A stretch of DNA of 64,000 bases from Candidatus Methylomirabilota bacterium. Lineage in GTDB: Bacteria > Methylomirabilota > Methylomirabilia > Methylomirabilales > Methylomirabilaceae. The DNA lies in NCBI GenBank assembly GCA_003104975.1, contig PQAM01000008.1, positions 186,001 to 250,000 on the forward strand, read 5' to 3'. Shown piece after piece: positions 1 to 8,086 of the stretch. The stretch's first letter is position 1. Each line of letters starts with the position of its first letter. The notes under the pieces were generated by a model. The model did not search any database. It was not told where the DNA came from and saw only the letters and a list, made by a program, of their open reading frames with translations. A program made the translations under genes and the position numbers.

Positions 1-1317
1 CTCTACGTTGATGGCAGGCGATTCTGGTTCTCCACTCAGCCTACCGTGACCCGTTTGGCCGATGACCGCGCCGCTCAACTCCGTGACGAGGATGTCCTGG
101 TGGAGATCGGTAGGCGCCTTCGTCTGCAGGCGCGCACGAGGGGCGATTTCGCCAAGGTGCACCCTTGTGCATCCGGCGGTGACGTGCCGGACGAGCGGGA
201 AGCTCGGTTGGTTATCCTCGCGCCTGAATATCCACACACCGGCAGAGACCAGAATAGCCCAGCTCTGCGCGAAGCCGCTGCAATTCTTGAGTATCGGGGC
301 ACCGCCCCCAGGACCTACAAGAACACGCTCGTCTTCTTGGCGGCCGATGGCGGGCGACTGAAGGAGTTGGAGCATGCGACGCGACACTACCTAGCATGGA
401 AGTCGATCGTGGACCAGCGAGAACCCCTGAACTTGGATCCTTTTCAGTCGCGCCAGGCCGAGACCAAGTGCCGAAGCGCCGATGAGACGGTCGATGCGCG
501 AATCCCCGAGGCCTATCAGTGGTTATTGGTTCCCGGTCAGCCCGACCCGAAAGGATCGGTGCAGTGGAACGAGATACGGCAGCAGGGTCAGGAGGCGCTT
601 GCGGTGCGCGCCTCGAAGAAGCTTAAAAACGAAGAGATGCTGCTCGTCGAGCTTGGCGGTGTGCGATTGAGGCATGAACTGGATCGCATTCCGCTCTGGC
701 GCGGCGATCGCGTGGGCATCAAGCAGTTGGCCGAGGATTTCGCCACGTACCTCTACCTGCCCAGGTTGTGTGACGACTCTGTATTGATGAACGCCGTGAG
801 AGATGGTCTGGCCCGCCTCACGTGGCAGCCAGAAACATTCGCCTATGCCGATCAGTGGGACGAACAGCGGAAAAGATACGTTGGCCTCCAGGTCGGCCAA
901 GGCGTCCGCGTCACCTTAGATGAGCATAGCCTCCTGGTGAAACCCGATGTGGCAAGCTCTCAGATGCAAGCCGACAAGGAACGCCAGGTCGATGTGCCAC
1001 GGCCTCCCACCGATAAAGGTGCGGCATCTTCCACAGGCCCAGAAGAGGTCCAAAGTAGGCCCCTAGCTCCTGTCGTCGCTGCTCCCCGTCGTTTCTATGC
1101 CACCGTCGTACTCGATGCTACGCGTATTGGGCGCGATGCCGCGCGGATCGCAGAAGAGGTTGTCCAACACCTATCGGGGCTCCTGGGGTCCCACGTCGAA
1201 GTCATGTTGGAGATTCGTGCTGATGTTCCAGACGGTGTGCCCGACCAGACGGTACGGATCGTAACGGAGAACTGCCGCACCCTGAAGTTCAAGACCTACA
1301 GCTTTGAAAAGGAATAG
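1..1317 (+). CDS. DUF499-type AAA ATPase, C-terminal part (5' end outside window)
   Basis: The reading frame is open from base 1, so this is the last 438 codons of a larger gene. The first residues (FWFSTQPTVTRLADDRA) and the closing segment (DATRIGRDAARIAEEV ... LKFKTYSFEKE) resemble the C-terminal half of DUF499/COG1483 ATPases, large P-loop proteins. The Walker A part would lie upstream and cannot be seen. From family knowledge, DUF499 genes usually sit beside DUF1156 adenine methyltransferases and helicase/nuclease genes in modification or defence loci. A role in phage or plasmid restriction is therefore inferred, not shown. A Pro/Ser-rich linker near codons 330-365 separates the main part from a small C-terminal domain. 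No partner gene lies downstream. Confidence 0.75.
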   Translation, partial: LYVDGRRFWFSTQPTVTRLADDRAAQLRDEDVLVEIGRRLRLQARTRGDFAKVHPCASGGDVPDEREARLVILAPEYPHTGRDQNSPALREAAAILEYRGTAPRTYKNTLVFLAADGGRLKELEHATRHYLAWKSIVDQREPLNLDPFQSRQAETKCRSADETVDARIPEAYQWLLVPGQPDPKGSVQWNEIRQQGQEALAVRASKKLKNEEMLLVELGGVRLRHELDRIPLWRGDRVGIKQLAEDFATYLYLPRLCDDSVLMNAVRDGLARLTWQPETFAYADQWDEQRKRYVGLQVGQGVRVTLDEHSLLVKPDVASSQMQADKERQVDVPRPPTDKGAASSTGPEEVQSRPLAPVVAAPRRFYATVVLDATRIGRDAARIAEEVVQHLSGLLGSHVEVMLEIRADVPDGVPDQTVRIVTENCRTLKFKTYSFEKE

Positions 1318-1695
1318 CAAGAAGGCTCCTCTATACTGTCTGGTTTTCGCTGGCCACAACCCGACGGGGGTCGAGATTGCTGACGAAATCTTTGGAAGTT
1401 CTTGAAGATGGGTTAGCTTCATATTGCTTTGTCAAAATGACGCAACCGATATCGTAAAGAGCATCAAATAGCAAATCGGGTAGCAGGAGGATACGGTAAT
1501 GCGGGACTGGGCCGTTTCTTGTGAGGTTAACGCAAATGCCTTTTCTCGGCGTAGGCGGATCTCGCCTGGCCAGCATCTCGTCGCATCTTCCCGAGGCCTC
1601 TCCCGGGTGCTCTCACGCCTCACTTGAGTAGCTATGTCAAGCCAAAACACTCTCAACTCAGTCAACAAAACGAGTGAGTCCTGACGGAGGGGGAC
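1318..1695. other. Intergenic region, no gene seen
   Basis: This 378-bp gap between the DUF499 gene and the phospholipase-like gene has no reading frame with a ribosome binding site and no clear terminator. The only notable signal is the GGAGGGGG Shine-Dalgarno sequence directly before 1696. Confidence 0.5.
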
Positions 1696-2625
1696 ATGCC
1701 TGCGGCATATGCGCACATCACGCTGGTGAACATTCTGCGGGAGACGCACCGGCTGCAAGCGATTCCGGGATTCCCACCTGAGGCGATCACGGCGGTCCTC
1801 GATTACTCCAAGTTCTGCGAGCTGGGAGCGGTGAGCCCGGACTACCCCTACCTGGCCATCGGAGATGCGAATGCTGCCAAGTGGGCGGACCTGATGCACT
1901 ATGAGAAGACGGTGGAGAAGATCCGGGAGGGGGTACGGGGCCTCCAAGCGTGGCATGGAGAGGCACAGCGGAAGGGTCTCGCGTGGCTCCTGGGGTACGC
2001 ATCCCATGCGGCCGCCGACGTGGCGATTCACCCCGTAATAAACCTCAAAGTTGGTCCATACGAAAAGAACAAGACCGCTCACCGCATCTGTGAGATGCAT
2101 CAGGACGTGTACATATACAGTCGCCTAAACCTGGGGGGCATCGGGCTGTCGGAGCACCTGCGTTCCGGAATCTGGGCCTGTCATGATTCCAACGACACAG
2201 AGCGGCTCGACCGGGACATCGAGAGCCTGTGGCGCGCTATGCTCCGAGCGACCCACCCGGAGGAGTACGCGCAAAACCCTCCGGACCCGAGCTGCTGGCG
2301 TCAGCGGTTCCAGCTTGTGGTCGACAAGGTCGCCGAGGAGGGCGGAAGGCTCTTCCCGTTCGCGCGACACGTCGCCGCGGGATTGGGCTTGACCTACCCG
2401 GCGCAAGAGGAGGTAGACGCACAGTTTATCCGAGGGCTGCGGACGCCCAGGGGAACCTCGGACTATGATGCGGTCTTTGACCTCGCGGTCGAGCAGGTCG
2501 GGCGGGTGTGGCAATGGATCGCACAAGCAGTCCTGCGCGGCGACGAAACGACACTAGCCGAGGTAGGGGAGTGGAACCTCGACACAGGCCGAAACGAGGC
2601 CGGTCAGCTGGTCTTCTGGGGGTAG
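1696..2625 (+). CDS. Zinc-dependent phospholipase C-like protein
   Basis: A 309-aa protein of the zinc-dependent phospholipase C fold (PF00882-like). Visible signatures are an N-terminal AYAHI, GAVSPDYPYL near residue 50, ADLMHYEKT near 73 and GYASHAAADVAIHPVIN near 100-116, whose His and Asp residues would bind zinc. The family hydrolyses phospholipid head groups or related phosphodiesters, but many bacterial members are uncharacterised. No signal peptide is obvious, so a cytoplasmic location is likely. The ATG has a strong GGAGGGGG site 5 nt upstream. The lipoprotein gene starts 2 nt after the stop, so the two are probably co-transcribed. Confidence 0.8.
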   Translation: MPAAYAHITLVNILRETHRLQAIPGFPPEAITAVLDYSKFCELGAVSPDYPYLAIGDANAAKWADLMHYEKTVEKIREGVRGLQAWHGEAQRKGLAWLLGYASHAAADVAIHPVINLKVGPYEKNKTAHRICEMHQDVYIYSRLNLGGIGLSEHLRSGIWACHDSNDTERLDRDIESLWRAMLRATHPEEYAQNPPDPSCWRQRFQLVVDKVAEEGGRLFPFARHVAAGLGLTYPAQEEVDAQFIRGLRTPRGTSDYDAVFDLAVEQVGRVWQWIAQAVLRGDETTLAEVGEWNLDTGRNEAGQLVFWG

Positions 2626-2627
2626 CC

Positions 2628-3059
2628 ATGCGAGTCCATCGGATCGGGACGATCGTTGCACTCCTCGTGCTGACGCTGACTACCTGGGGCTGTGCTCATG
2701 TGGCCTCCTATTCTGAAGAGGAGATGTACAGCCTGGCTGCCGCCCTCACTAAGCTCAGCGCGGCCGTCGAATCGGCAGTGGCTTTCAAGGATCCGCCGGA
2801 AAAGCTCAGCCAGAGGGAACTCCTTGAATTTGCCACGCAGCACGATCCTTCGCTCCTGCAACCGTTGGACAGATTTACGCTCCACGTTCTTCGCCAGGGC
2901 GGCCACGCTGGCGTCCTGGTCTGTACGCCAGAAGGCGCCCGGGCGTTGCTTGAGGATGCGGGTTGCACTGCGCGACTCGAGAGACATTGGTGGAAGGAGG
3001 ACCTGCAGAAACCGTGCGCGTTTACCCTGGACCTCTCTGTCGCTTGCCCAGTTCGGTGA
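2628..3059 (+). CDS. Small putative lipoprotein
   Basis: A 143-aa protein. The ATG at 2628 lies 2 nt after the preceding stop; an in-frame extension back to 2508 would overlap the phospholipase gene and is less likely. The N-terminus has the basic MRVHR, a hydrophobic stretch and a lipobox-like LTTWGC (Cys about residue 23), suggesting lipid attachment at the inner or outer membrane. The rest has no recognised domain, though it contains several Cys (CTPEG, AGCTARL, KPCAF, VACPVR) that could form disulfides in the periplasm. Function unknown; pairing with the phospholipase-like gene is the only hint. Confidence 0.6.
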   Translation: MRVHRIGTIVALLVLTLTTWGCAHVASYSEEEMYSLAAALTKLSAAVESAVAFKDPPEKLSQRELLEFATQHDPSLLQPLDRFTLHVLRQGGHAGVLVCTPEGARALLEDAGCTARLERHWWKEDLQKPCAFTLDLSVACPVR

Positions 3060-3105
3060 CCCTGGGGGGCGTAATCTCGTTCACCATGTCAACTTGTTCA
3101 GCAGT

Positions 3106-3345
3106 TCAAACCTCCTCAAGATACCGCTCATACTCATCCCTGGTGAACCAATCCACCAGCGGCTTCCCGATCCGTTCCGGCAGCTCCCACTGAATCGCCA
3201 CGGTATACCCCTTGCCGCTTTGATCGGCCCTGGTGACCTCGCCGTGGGTCCCCTTTGGAACGCCGGAGAACTCGACCAGGCTCTTGATCCGCCGACCGAC
3301 CTTCGCGAACGCCGCGCGCTCATCAAACAGCATCCGATTCGACAT
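3106..3345 (-). CDS. Small SH3-like protein of unknown function
   Basis: A 79-aa protein read from ATG 3345, which has GGAGG 5 nt upstream; a GTG at 3351 is an alternative. The sequence pattern (VGRRIKSLVEF, PKGTHGEVTRAD, GYTVAIQWELPE) alternates short beta strands and looks like a small SH3-like barrel, with a charged C-terminal helix (TRDEYERYLEEV). It is the last gene of the minus-strand operon that begins with the ArdC-like gene at 6502, about 110 nt after the nuclease gene. I recognise no named family. A DNA- or protein-binding accessory role in the recombination operon is inference. Confidence 0.6.
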   Translation of the reverse strand: MSNRMLFDERAAFAKVGRRIKSLVEFSGVPKGTHGEVTRADQSGKGYTVAIQWELPERIGKPLVDWFTRDEYERYLEEV

Positions 3346-3456
3346 GGCCACCTCCTCGCCTCAGGGTTCGCCCTGGCAGGCTTACAGGTTATGCTGACGG
3401 GACCGGCCCAGCATCCACCAGGCCGGCCCCACCCGCAAGAGGGTTCGTTTCACTGT

Positions 3457-4272
3457 CTACGCAATGTCCGTCGCGCATCGCCGGCGGAAGGGGCACTCGC
3501 CGCACCGCCAGCTCCGTACCGGGTAAAAGGCGCCTGCCTCGATCGCGTGCAGCACGCGCCGGATCAGCACCAGGGTCCAGGTCTCGTCCTGCTCGGCCTT
3601 GACGGCGTAGCAACTCTCCATCTCCGGGGTCTTGGTCTTCAGCAGGACATCGAACCGGATCAGGATGTTGGAGCCGTCGGTGGTATATCCCAGGCGCCGG
3701 AGGGCGTAAGCGTATAGGGTGGCCTGCAGATGATTCTCGGCCTGGCGCTCGGTGTAGCGGCGGCTGGAGGTCTTCAAGTCCGCAATGCCCATGGTCCCGT
3801 GGCCGTCGCTCTCGATCAGATCGAAGATCCCCGCGAGCTTGGTGGGCAGGATCTCGCCCGTCGCGGGATCCACCAGGTCCACCAGGAACGGCATCTCCAC
3901 CGCCTCGATGGTCTGAGGGCGGACCTTGGCGGAAAACACCTCCAAGAGCGCGTCGCCTTTCTCTCGTATCGACCGTTCGCTCTCGCCGTCCTTGTACAGG
4001 ATCTCCAGATCTTTCGACAACGCCTCCTTGAACTCGGCATGGAAGCAGGCCTGGAGGACGCCGAGGATGAGCGGATCCCCGAACTGCTTGAGGTGCCGGT
4101 AGTAATGGGCCACAGCGGCGTGGATGGCCCGGCCGAAGGCCAGCGAAGCGGGCAGGTGCTCCCAGGGCGCGCCCTGGACGTACTGGTAGTGGTACTTCTG
4201 CGGGCACCCCAGGAAGGTGTCAAGCTGGCTGTGGGAGATGTGCAGATGGTTGCTGAAATCGGTGGGGTTCAT
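3457..4272 (-). CDS. PD-(D/E)XK nuclease, Cas4/AddB-like with Fe-S cysteines
   Basis: A 271-aa RecB-family nuclease. The order of motifs fits the fold: FGRAIHAAV (motif with His, near residue 48), GIFDLIESDG (Asp, near 148), IADLKTS (Asp-x-Lys core, near 162) and QATLYAYAL (Gln/Tyr motif, near 185). One Cys near the N-terminus (FLGCPQKY) and three near the C-terminus (CGECPFRRRC) form the pattern that binds a 4Fe-4S cluster in Cas4, AddB and Dna2-like enzymes. Expected activity is ssDNA exonuclease or end processing. It lies between the Rad52-family gene and a small SH3-like gene, with ggaggga before ATG 4272. This suggests a recombination or DNA-repair role for a mobile element. No cas genes are near. 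Confidence 0.85.
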   Translation of the reverse strand: MNPTDFSNHLHISHSQLDTFLGCPQKYHYQYVQGAPWEHLPASLAFGRAIHAAVAHYYRHLKQFGDPLILGVLQACFHAEFKEALSKDLEILYKDGESERSIREKGDALLEVFSAKVRPQTIEAVEMPFLVDLVDPATGEILPTKLAGIFDLIESDGHGTMGIADLKTSSRRYTERQAENHLQATLYAYALRRLGYTTDGSNILIRFDVLLKTKTPEMESCYAVKAEQDETWTLVLIRRVLHAIEAGAFYPVRSWRCGECPFRRRCATDIA

Positions 4273-4298
4273 GGCTGATCCCTCCTTTCAAAAAATGA

Positions 4299-4350
4299 GG
4301 GGTGAGGACCCGGGGATCGGAACAAATCCGAACCCCTTGATCCTCACCCC
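4299..4350. repeat. Nested hairpin between nuclease and Rad52 genes
   Basis: Outer arms GGGGTGAGGA (4299-4308) and TCCTCACCCC (4341-4350) pair perfectly; inside them GGGG/CCCC and TCGGA/TCCGA pair around a small loop. It sits in the only sizeable gap of the minus-strand operon and has no U-run on the minus strand. An RNA-processing or attenuation element, or a palindromic repeat, are both possible. Confidence 0.6.
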
Positions 4351-4379
4351 CGCGTTAGTCTTAGCTACTGACTCGATTG

Positions 4380-5060
4380 CTAGGCAGGCGCTTGCAGGTA
4401 CTGGATGAAGTCGGCGGCGTTCTGGTAGGTCAGGTACGGGACCTGGACGCCGTACCGGTTGAGCGCCTCCTGGTTCAGTTCCACCTGGGAGAGCCCGCGC
4501 CGCTTGGCGATGGTCAGGATCGCGCCGTGCTGGGCGTTGGCGAGACGGCCGTTGCCGTTGGAGCCCTCGGGCTGTTCGGGCTGGCCGTTCGTGGACTCCG
4601 GCGCCCTGGTTGCCGGTTCCCGGCTCGCGCGGCGAGTCGCCGGCGCCTGCCGTTGGCCGTTACTGCTCTCCCGCCCGGTGCGGCGCGCTGAGCGCTCGCC
4701 GTACAGGTGAAGGCCGACGCCCAGGAAGGTGGCGCACTTCTTGAGGGCGTCGGTGGCGGCCGCTTTCAGGTCGTCGCCGAGGGAGATGATCTCTTTGCTG
4801 TCGCGCTCACGGGTGATCTGGGTGGTCCCGAACTGCATCTTGACCACCCCGTCAGCGGAGAGCTTCCCCAAGACCAGGATCTCGTCCCGATCCTCGACGA
4901 TCTCATGTTTGAGGACCTCAAACGACCAGGCTCCCTCGAAGGCGTCGTTGAGGCGCTGGATGACGGAGTGGCCCTCCACGTAGTCCAGCATGCCGTTCCT
5001 GCCCTTGCGCTGTTTGATCTGGGCAGGGTCAAAGGGCTTCTCCAACAGTTGCCGATTCAT
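4380..5060 (-). CDS. Rad52/Rad22-family single-strand annealing protein
   Basis: A 226-aa protein. The first 125 residues match the Rad52_Rad22 fold: RLNDAFEGAWSFEVLKHEIV, then a beta-rich segment, then DDLKAAATDALKKCATFLGVGLHLY, a hallmark of this family. A Gln/Asn/Arg/Glu-rich linker (about 130-175) leads to a short C-terminal domain (NAQHGAILTIAKRRGLS...). Family members anneal complementary ssDNA and support recombination in phages and conjugative elements. ATG 5060 is chosen because GGAGG lies 5 nt upstream; a start at 5087 lacks this. It overlaps the preceding 77-aa gene by 32 nt, and the nuclease gene follows. The gene pair would form an annealase plus nuclease recombination module. 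Confidence 0.85.
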   Translation of the reverse strand: MNRQLLEKPFDPAQIKQRKGRNGMLDYVEGHSVIQRLNDAFEGAWSFEVLKHEIVEDRDEILVLGKLSADGVVKMQFGTTQITRERDSKEIISLGDDLKAAATDALKKCATFLGVGLHLYGERSARRTGRESSNGQRQAPATRRASREPATRAPESTNGQPEQPEGSNGNGRLANAQHGAILTIAKRRGLSQVELNQEALNRYGVQVPYLTYQNAADFIQYLQAPA

Positions 5061-5262
5061 CGGAACCTCCTTTCTCGTCTGCTCCATCCGGATCGGGAAC
5101 CTGCACGCTCGCCAGCCATCGGGTGGCCGGGGTGTCGCAGGCGATCCAGCTCAGCACCGTGTCCCAGTACTCGACGGCTCCGCCAGGCGCGGCACAGTCG
5201 TTACCGTTCTCACTGCCTGCCGCGTTCGTGACGCGGGCAGGCGCCAGCCCCTGTTCGATCAT
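5029..5262 (-). CDS. Hypothetical 77-aa protein
   Basis: A small acidic protein (EYWDTVLSWIACDTPATRWLASV in the middle, split by Cys and Trp residues) with no recognised domain. Its ATG overlaps the stop of the 54-aa gene as ATGA, and GGAGGG lies 7 nt upstream. Its own end overlaps the Rad52-family gene. This tight coupling is the main evidence that it is translated. Likely an accessory protein of the annealase/nuclease module. Confidence 0.55.
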   Translation of the reverse strand: MIEQGLAPARVTNAAGSENGNDCAAPGGAVEYWDTVLSWIACDTPATRWLASVQVPDPDGADEKGGSDESATVGEAL

Positions 5263-5423
5263 GGTGTCCCTCCTCTCTGCTCGCGCTCGATATCGAGGGT
5301 GTGGGCCAGCCGCCGCTCCACCTCGCGGGTGCGGGCGAGATCGAGGGCCTCATCCAGCGGCATGGCCTCCAGTTCATCGAGCCACTCGTCGTACCCTTCG
5401 TAGTCACGCTGATCAACAGCCAT
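5259..5423 (-). CDS. Hypothetical 54-aa acidic protein
   Basis: Read from ATG 5423 with GGGAGG 8 nt upstream. The sequence is helical and acidic (DEWLDELEAMPLDEALDLA), with no Cys and no membrane segment. It starts inside the ribbon-helix-helix gene (11-nt overlap) and ends with ATGA overlap to the 77-aa gene. By size and charge it could be a partner or antagonist of the ribbon-helix-helix protein, but that is only a guess. Confidence 0.5.
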   Translation of the reverse strand: MAVDQRDYEGYDEWLDELEAMPLDEALDLARTREVERRLAHTLDIEREQRGGTP

Positions 5424-5604
5424 CGCTTTCACCTCCCTTCGCCGTCGCCGCGCCGTTCTGCCCGACGTGGGCCAGTTCCCCATCGACGGTTGCCAATGCC
5501 TCCTTCAGGATCCCGCTCACCAGGCGCGTCATCGGGATGCGCCTCGCCTTGGCCAGCCGGTACAGGGGCGGGATCAGCGCCTCATCGATCCGTGGGCTGT
5601 ACAT
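5413..5604 (-). CDS. Ribbon-helix-helix-like DNA-binding protein
   Basis: A 63-aa protein with an N-terminal strand (YSPRIDEAL) and two helices (LIPPLYRLAKARRIP, MTRLVSGILKEAL), the layout of CopG/Arc-type dimers. ATG 5604 is preferred because AAAGGAGG ends 7-9 nt upstream; GTG 5613 overlaps the ribosome site. It overlaps the ArdC-like stop by 23 nt and the next gene by 11 nt. Probably the autoregulator of the operon or a plasmid/ICE-type copy or antitoxin factor (inference from family). Confidence 0.65.
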   Translation of the reverse strand: MYSPRIDEALIPPLYRLAKARRIPMTRLVSGILKEALATVDGELAHVGQNGAATAKGGESDGC

Positions 5605-6502
5605 GAGCCTCACCTCCTTTCACCAAGCCAACAGACCCGATCACATTCCCGTCAGGGAATTCCTCGGCGGATGAGGTCGGACGGCCGGCGCGCAGAATCG
5701 CGTCGGCGGCCTGGATGATCCGGTAGGCCGAGGCGGAGAGGAACGCCGCGCCTGCCTGTGTGTGGCACGCAGACAGGTCGCTGAGATACGCCTGGATGTA
5801 GCCGCGGCAGTAGGCGGCCCCCGGAAGCCCCAAGGCCTCCAGGACCAGGAGCGCGACCCCCTCAGCCTCCCCCTCCTTGAGGGCGCGCGGGGGATCGATC
5901 GGATCGTGGGGGGCGGACTCGGTGTGCCCCAGCAGGATGTGGCCGAGCTCGTGGAAGAGGGTCTTGAAGGGAAGCTGGGCGATCGGGGAGATGGCCACGC
6001 TGCGGCCGATCGCATACCCCTGGCAGTTGCCGTCCAGCTCGTCGAAGGGGATCTCGCTGACGCCCAAGCGGGTGAGGGCGGCGGCCTTGTCCCAGGCTTC
6101 GGGCGGCTCCACCGTCACCGGATCGCCGTCGGTCTGGGAGAGGACGAACCAGCGCGGTTTCCAGATGAAGACCGTACGCGGAACGGTCTGAGCCTTGCCG
6201 GATTCCGACTCATTGTCGGCGTCAAGGTCATCCTTATCTCGCCGGTGCGCGGTGATAGTCACCGGCATGCAGAGGATGAGGGCGCGCGCTCCGCGCCTCA
6301 CCTGGCGCCCTTTGGCTTGCCACCCCGCATAGGTGGCGATCGGCCCAGGCCGGATCCCCCTTTCCCTACACTGGGTCAGCGCCGCAAGCTGGTTGCCCAG
6401 GCTGAACCGGTGAAACGCGGTGTAGGCCTCCAGGATGAGGCCGGGAGTCGTTACCGCCTCGTGCAGTAAAAGACGCCAGGCGAGTCGTGTCGTGGGTGCC
6501 AT
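5582..6502 (-). CDS. ArdC-like antirestriction protein with zincin domain
   Basis: A 306-aa protein. The N-terminal third (FHRFSLGNQLAALTQC, IATYAGWQAKGRQVRRGARAL) matches the ssDNA-binding domain of ArdC/DUF1738. The C-terminal half holds a zinc-protease motif, LFHELGHILLGHT, with a downstream Glu (KEGEAEGVA) fitting the third ligand. ArdC proteins protect incoming conjugative DNA from restriction. ATG 6502 is chosen over GTG 6511 because AAAGGAGG is correctly spaced from it. It is the first gene of the minus-strand operon that continues to 3106. A 30-bp palindromic repeat (5751-5780) lies inside the gene. Confidence 0.85.
   Translation of the reverse strand: MAPTTRLAWRLLLHEAVTTPGLILEAYTAFHRFSLGNQLAALTQCRERGIRPGPIATYAGWQAKGRQVRRGARALILCMPVTITAHRRDKDDLDADNESESGKAQTVPRTVFIWKPRWFVLSQTDGDPVTVEPPEAWDKAAALTRLGVSEIPFDELDGNCQGYAIGRSVAISPIAQLPFKTLFHELGHILLGHTESAPHDPIDPPRALKEGEAEGVALLVLEALGLPGAAYCRGYIQAYLSDLSACHTQAGAAFLSASAYRIIQAADAILRAGRPTSSAEEFPDGNVIGSVGLVKGGEAHVQPTDR
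5751..5780. repeat. 30-bp palindromic repeat, copy 1 (inside ArdC-like gene)
   Basis: This 30-bp stretch recurs at 22495-22524 with two differences. It is an imperfect inverted repeat (CCTGCCTGTG ... CACGCAGACAGG). Here it is read in frame within the ArdC-like gene. Confidence 0.6.
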
Positions 6503-7015
6503 CTGCACCACCTCCTTTCACCCCACAACAGACTGGATCCCAACCGGCGGAGCCGGAGAACCGTCGGTCTCTCACAATGGCGATCAGAGGGGAGGTGTCA
6601 GAACGGGGGCGGGAGGGCGCGGAGCCTGGGGGTACGGATCAGGCGCAGCCTGTTCCGTGAGGCGCGGCAAGGGAAGGCCAGGGCGGCCAAGCGTTGCAGC
6701 TTTTCTGTGCAAGGCGCAGGACGCCCGGCCCGAGCGAGGTCCTTCAGAGGACGTCGCAGCAGCCGCAGCCGCGCCGTCCCCAGGCGAAGCGCCCGATCGG
6801 CGGTCGGGGGAGCCCCTGGGGGCGATGGCGGGTGGGTGGGGGAAGCGATCAGCGGGGCTCTTGAGCGTCAGAAGGGCGGCGGGAGGCGTGAAGTGAAGAC
6901 TTGTGGGCTCGGTCTACAGGCAGGTCTTCGGCACTCTGTTAGGTCTGGCGACCGATCTCGGCCCCAAGAATATGGATAGCCTGAAGGGTGAGCTGGAATC
7001 GGTTCAAGGTCGCTT
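6503..7015. other. Intergenic region upstream of ArdC operon, no gene seen
   Basis: About 510 bp of GC-rich sequence between the ArdC-like start and the DUF4268 stop. No reading frame with a ribosome site and coherent protein is visible. The promoter of the ArdC operon must lie here or further upstream, but I could not find a clear -35/-10 pair. The stop of the DUF4268 gene lies within GTCTAAC (minus strand, 7022-7016), the left box of an attC-like site whose far box is not found. Confidence 0.45.
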
Positions 7016-7016
7016 G

Positions 7017-7955
7017 TTAGACCGCTTCAACGTCAAGTTTTTGAATGTGTGGCTTCAGTGCCTTTTCGAGCCGCATCATTGAGTCAACGGTGGCGGAATA
7101 AGCATCCGGCCATTTTTCTCGGTCTTTCCAGCCACCAAGATTGATAGTTTTTCTAATGCGCGACGCTCTTTTGCTGTCGAGGCGCTCCCACTCTAATGTG
7201 TCACCAAAAGACTTTTCGACTTCATCCTTCTTCGCGTAAAGGATATCGAATAGTGCTTTATTTTCTGAGTCACTGTTCTTTCCTCGATCAATATAAAGCT
7301 CGACGCTCGTTTCATGTTCCCAGACCACGTAGTTGAAACTGAGTCCTCGTTTCCCTGCGCCTGTTGCGATCCAGTGATAACGTCCCGGTGAAATTCCCGC
7401 ATGAAGTCTCGTTTTTGTTTTTGCATGTTCAAGTAGCTGTGTCCAGAAATCTCGACGGATTTCGTACCGCTCAGCGAACTCCTTTTTTGCCTTGCCCACA
7501 GCCTCTGTCGCATCACTGGGCCCGACGATTAAAGTAAGGAGAGGTGCGGGGGCGGACTCGCCGATCTTTATGGCCTCGAGTTTTAACAGATAGAAGCTGG
7601 CCGAAGATGACTCATTTAACCAGGTAATTGCACTGACGTGTTCTGGCCTTGGCTCTGATACGATCCAGATAGCTGCTCGTGCCTCCATTGCAACCAAATA
7701 TGTAATCAGTTTGCCAAGATGGTCGTGATTACTCTTTTCAAGCTGATTTTCAATTATCACTTTGTTTCCCGCCTCGTCTTCAGCGACAAGATCAACACTA
7801 AAATCGCCTGCAGCGGCTTCAGGCTCGGCGTTCGACAAAGTAACGTCGATGCAATCGTTCAGAACGTCGAGATTATCTTGCAGCCACTTCGTAAAGTCGT
7901 AGGCCTCGTGCTTGAACGCTTCACGAAGCGGAATGCGTGCGATCTTCTGGATCAT
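7017..7955 (-). CDS. DUF4268 protein with PD-(D/E)XK-like N-terminus
   Basis: A 312-aa protein. Residues 50-90 (GDFSVDLVAEDEAGNKVIIE then NQLEKSNHDHLGKLITYLVA) show the D...E-x-N/Q pattern of the nuclease-like domain found in DUF4268 proteins; the C-terminal half (FWTQLLEHAK, ELYIDRGKNSDSENKALFD, GDTLEWERLDSKRASRI) fits DUF4268 itself. The family is common in defence islands and beside restriction genes, but its activity is not established. Base composition is visibly more AT-rich than the neighbours, suggesting transfer. The ATG lies only 14 nt after an attC-like site and the stop overlaps another attC-like box, so it looks like a gene cassette. Confidence 0.75.
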   Translation of the reverse strand: MIQKIARIPLREAFKHEAYDFTKWLQDNLDVLNDCIDVTLSNAEPEAAAGDFSVDLVAEDEAGNKVIIENQLEKSNHDHLGKLITYLVAMEARAAIWIVSEPRPEHVSAITWLNESSSASFYLLKLEAIKIGESAPAPLLTLIVGPSDATEAVGKAKKEFAERYEIRRDFWTQLLEHAKTKTRLHAGISPGRYHWIATGAGKRGLSFNYVVWEHETSVELYIDRGKNSDSENKALFDILYAKKDEVEKSFGDTLEWERLDSKRASRIRKTINLGGWKDREKWPDAYSATVDSMMRLEKALKPHIQKLDVEAV

Positions 7956-7968
7956 TGTTGTTCTCGCG

Positions 7969-8029
7969 GGCTAACCAATGCCAAGCTCAGATCACCGCTA
8001 CTTGGGTTCGGTCTGAAACGGGGTTAGAC
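7969..8029 (-). other. Weak attC-like site
   Basis: Read on the minus strand, GTCTAAC (8029-8023) and GTTAGCC (7975-7969) are near matches to the RYYYAAC and GTTRRRY boxes of integron attC sites, 61 bp apart, the usual size. Internal pairing (CCAAG/CTTGG) is lopsided and one box has a mismatch. It lies between two same-strand genes, exactly where a cassette border would be. Confidence 0.35.
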
Positions 8030-8086
8030 CTACAAGTTCAGAATTTCAGTTTTCTCTGCCTATCCCGAATAACTCGCGCTTCCCGG

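Noticed and set aside
2692-3717. Long plus-strand reading frame (341 codons)
   Set aside because: It covers the end of the lipoprotein gene in another frame and runs antisense into the PD-(D/E)XK nuclease gene; its product is low-complexity and lacks a ribosome site.
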